Shown in pieces: positions 38,525-38,922 of a DNA stretch of 38,922 bases (position 1 is the stretch's first letter; the number at the start of each line of letters is the position of its first letter). This stretch comes from Bacteroidales bacterium (lineage in GTDB: Bacteria > Bacteroidota > Bacteroidia > Bacteroidales > Paludibacteraceae). The stretch lies in contig CAAFZS010000040.1 in assembly GCA_900767595.1 (NCBI GenBank), positions 1 through 38,922 on the forward strand, given 5' to 3'. The notes beneath the pieces are model-generated. The model worked only from the letters and a program-made list of their open reading frames with translations, searched no databases and was not told the origin of the DNA. The translations under genes and the position numbers were made by a program.

Positions 38525-38922
38525 ATGAAAACACTTTTACTCCTACTTTTAGTGCAAACGCTCTATGGACCTATCGAAGGTATTGAGCGAGATAGTGTAA
38601 CTGCTTATTTGGGTATCCCTTTTGCCCAAGCACCCGTTAGCGACCTGGCTTTTCGTGCCCCTCAACCCCCTACCCCCTGGGACACGGTTTTATTAGCCCA
38701 ACGCGGCAGCAAGAACTGCCCGCAATTGCAAAACAAGTATAGTACCCGCAACACCAATCCCGATTGCCTGTACCTCAATATATTTGTTCCCCATAATCTT
38801 ACAGCGCAGCGGTCTGCCAGCGATAGCGGTCCTTCAGCGCAGCGGTCTTTCAGCGCAGCGGTCTTACAGCATAAGCCAGTCATTTTATGGTTTCACGGCG
38901 GGGGATTTACCACCGGCGGAGC
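38525..38922 (+). CDS. Type-B carboxylesterase, N-terminal part (cut by window edge)
   Basis: The open frame runs off the right edge. The visible 132 residues match type-B carboxylesterases: EGIERDSVTAYLGIPFAQAP, then NPDCLYLNIFVP, and the oxyanion motif VILWFHGGGF. The active Ser region lies outside the window. The signal sequence is short (MKTLLLLLLVQTLYG), so the protein may be exported. Residues about 91-115 (TAQRSASDSGPSAQRSFSAA) come from a 16-base array where the family has a short turn. Confidence 0.88.
   Translation, partial: MKTLLLLLLVQTLYGPIEGIERDSVTAYLGIPFAQAPVSDLAFRAPQPPTPWDTVLLAQRGSKNCPQLQNKYSTRNTNPDCLYLNIFVPHNLTAQRSASDSGPSAQRSFSAAVLQHKPVILWFHGGGFTTGG
38799..38870. repeat. 16-base array G (CAGCGCAGCGGTCTTT) inside the carboxylesterase gene
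   Basis: About 4.2 units, three of 16 bases and one of 17. Read as TAQRSASDSGP, then SAQRSF. It lies between LNIFVPHN and VILWFHGGGF. Confidence 0.88.

Overview
The window looks like a chromosomal segment from a member of the Bacteroidota, most likely order Bacteroidales. The evidence is the TTTG / TAnnTTTG promoters with a constant 20-base gap, a primary sigma factor that begins MRQLKITKSITN, Bacteroidales-type families (DUF6242, DUF5686, FISUMP-like modules, putative porin, the GDE/GT4/GH57 glycogen set), short lipoprotein signals, and few clear Shine-Dalgarno sites. I see no phage, insertion sequence, rRNA or CRISPR. Coding density is very high: many neighbours overlap by 1-30 bases and no gap without a gene exceeds about 220 bases.

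Layout, left to right. (1) 1-3700, minus strand: a Fic protein, a lipoprotein-type nitroreductase, a second Fic protein, a small lipoprotein and the edge of a further lipoprotein gene. They are separated by repeat-rich junctions and share a nearly identical leader plus signal peptide. (2) 3770-8009, minus: radical SAM/SPASM protein, RpiB, a DUF4143-type ATPase, a truncated QueG and a MarC-family membrane protein. (3) 8141-13078, plus: efp, a MATE exporter, a SIMPL-domain protein and a DUF5686 outer-membrane protein. (4) 13079-15690, minus: rpmH, rbfA, a LolC/E-type permease and xerD. (5) 15840-21075: a compact recO and a 5-formyl-THF cyclo-ligase on plus, around a minus operon of DUF6242 lipoprotein, pgk, a DUF3127 protein and a metallophosphoesterase. 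(6) 21059-24773, minus: tRNA-Arg(TCT), rpoD, ddl, a polyprenyl synthase and an unknown protein. (7) 24879-34910, minus: manC, glycogen debranching enzyme, GT4, GH57, porin, clpC and trxA in one tightly packed run. (8) 35069-38376, minus: mdh, LD-carboxypeptidase and a FISUMP-type secreted protein. (9) The right edge holds the start of a plus-strand carboxylesterase.

The most unusual feature is a set of short tandem arrays, each with its own sequence. Most have a period of exactly 7 bases and some have 8. They sit in intergenic leaders and also inside at least eight otherwise ordinary genes, in frame and at variable loops (radical SAM, queG, MATE, DUF5686, debranching enzyme, manC, FISUMP protein, ldcA). 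A related 16-base array sits in the carboxylesterase. Similar arrays recur in unrelated proteins and in both orientations. Because 7 and 8 are not multiples of 3, a 7-base repeat becomes a 7-residue repeat and an 8-base repeat an 8-residue one. A separate TAA-containing 7-base family sits only just upstream of start codons and places stop codons in all three frames. I know of no description of this set of arrays; heptanucleotide arrays in cyanobacteria (STRR) are the nearest precedent I can name. Function, if any, is inference.
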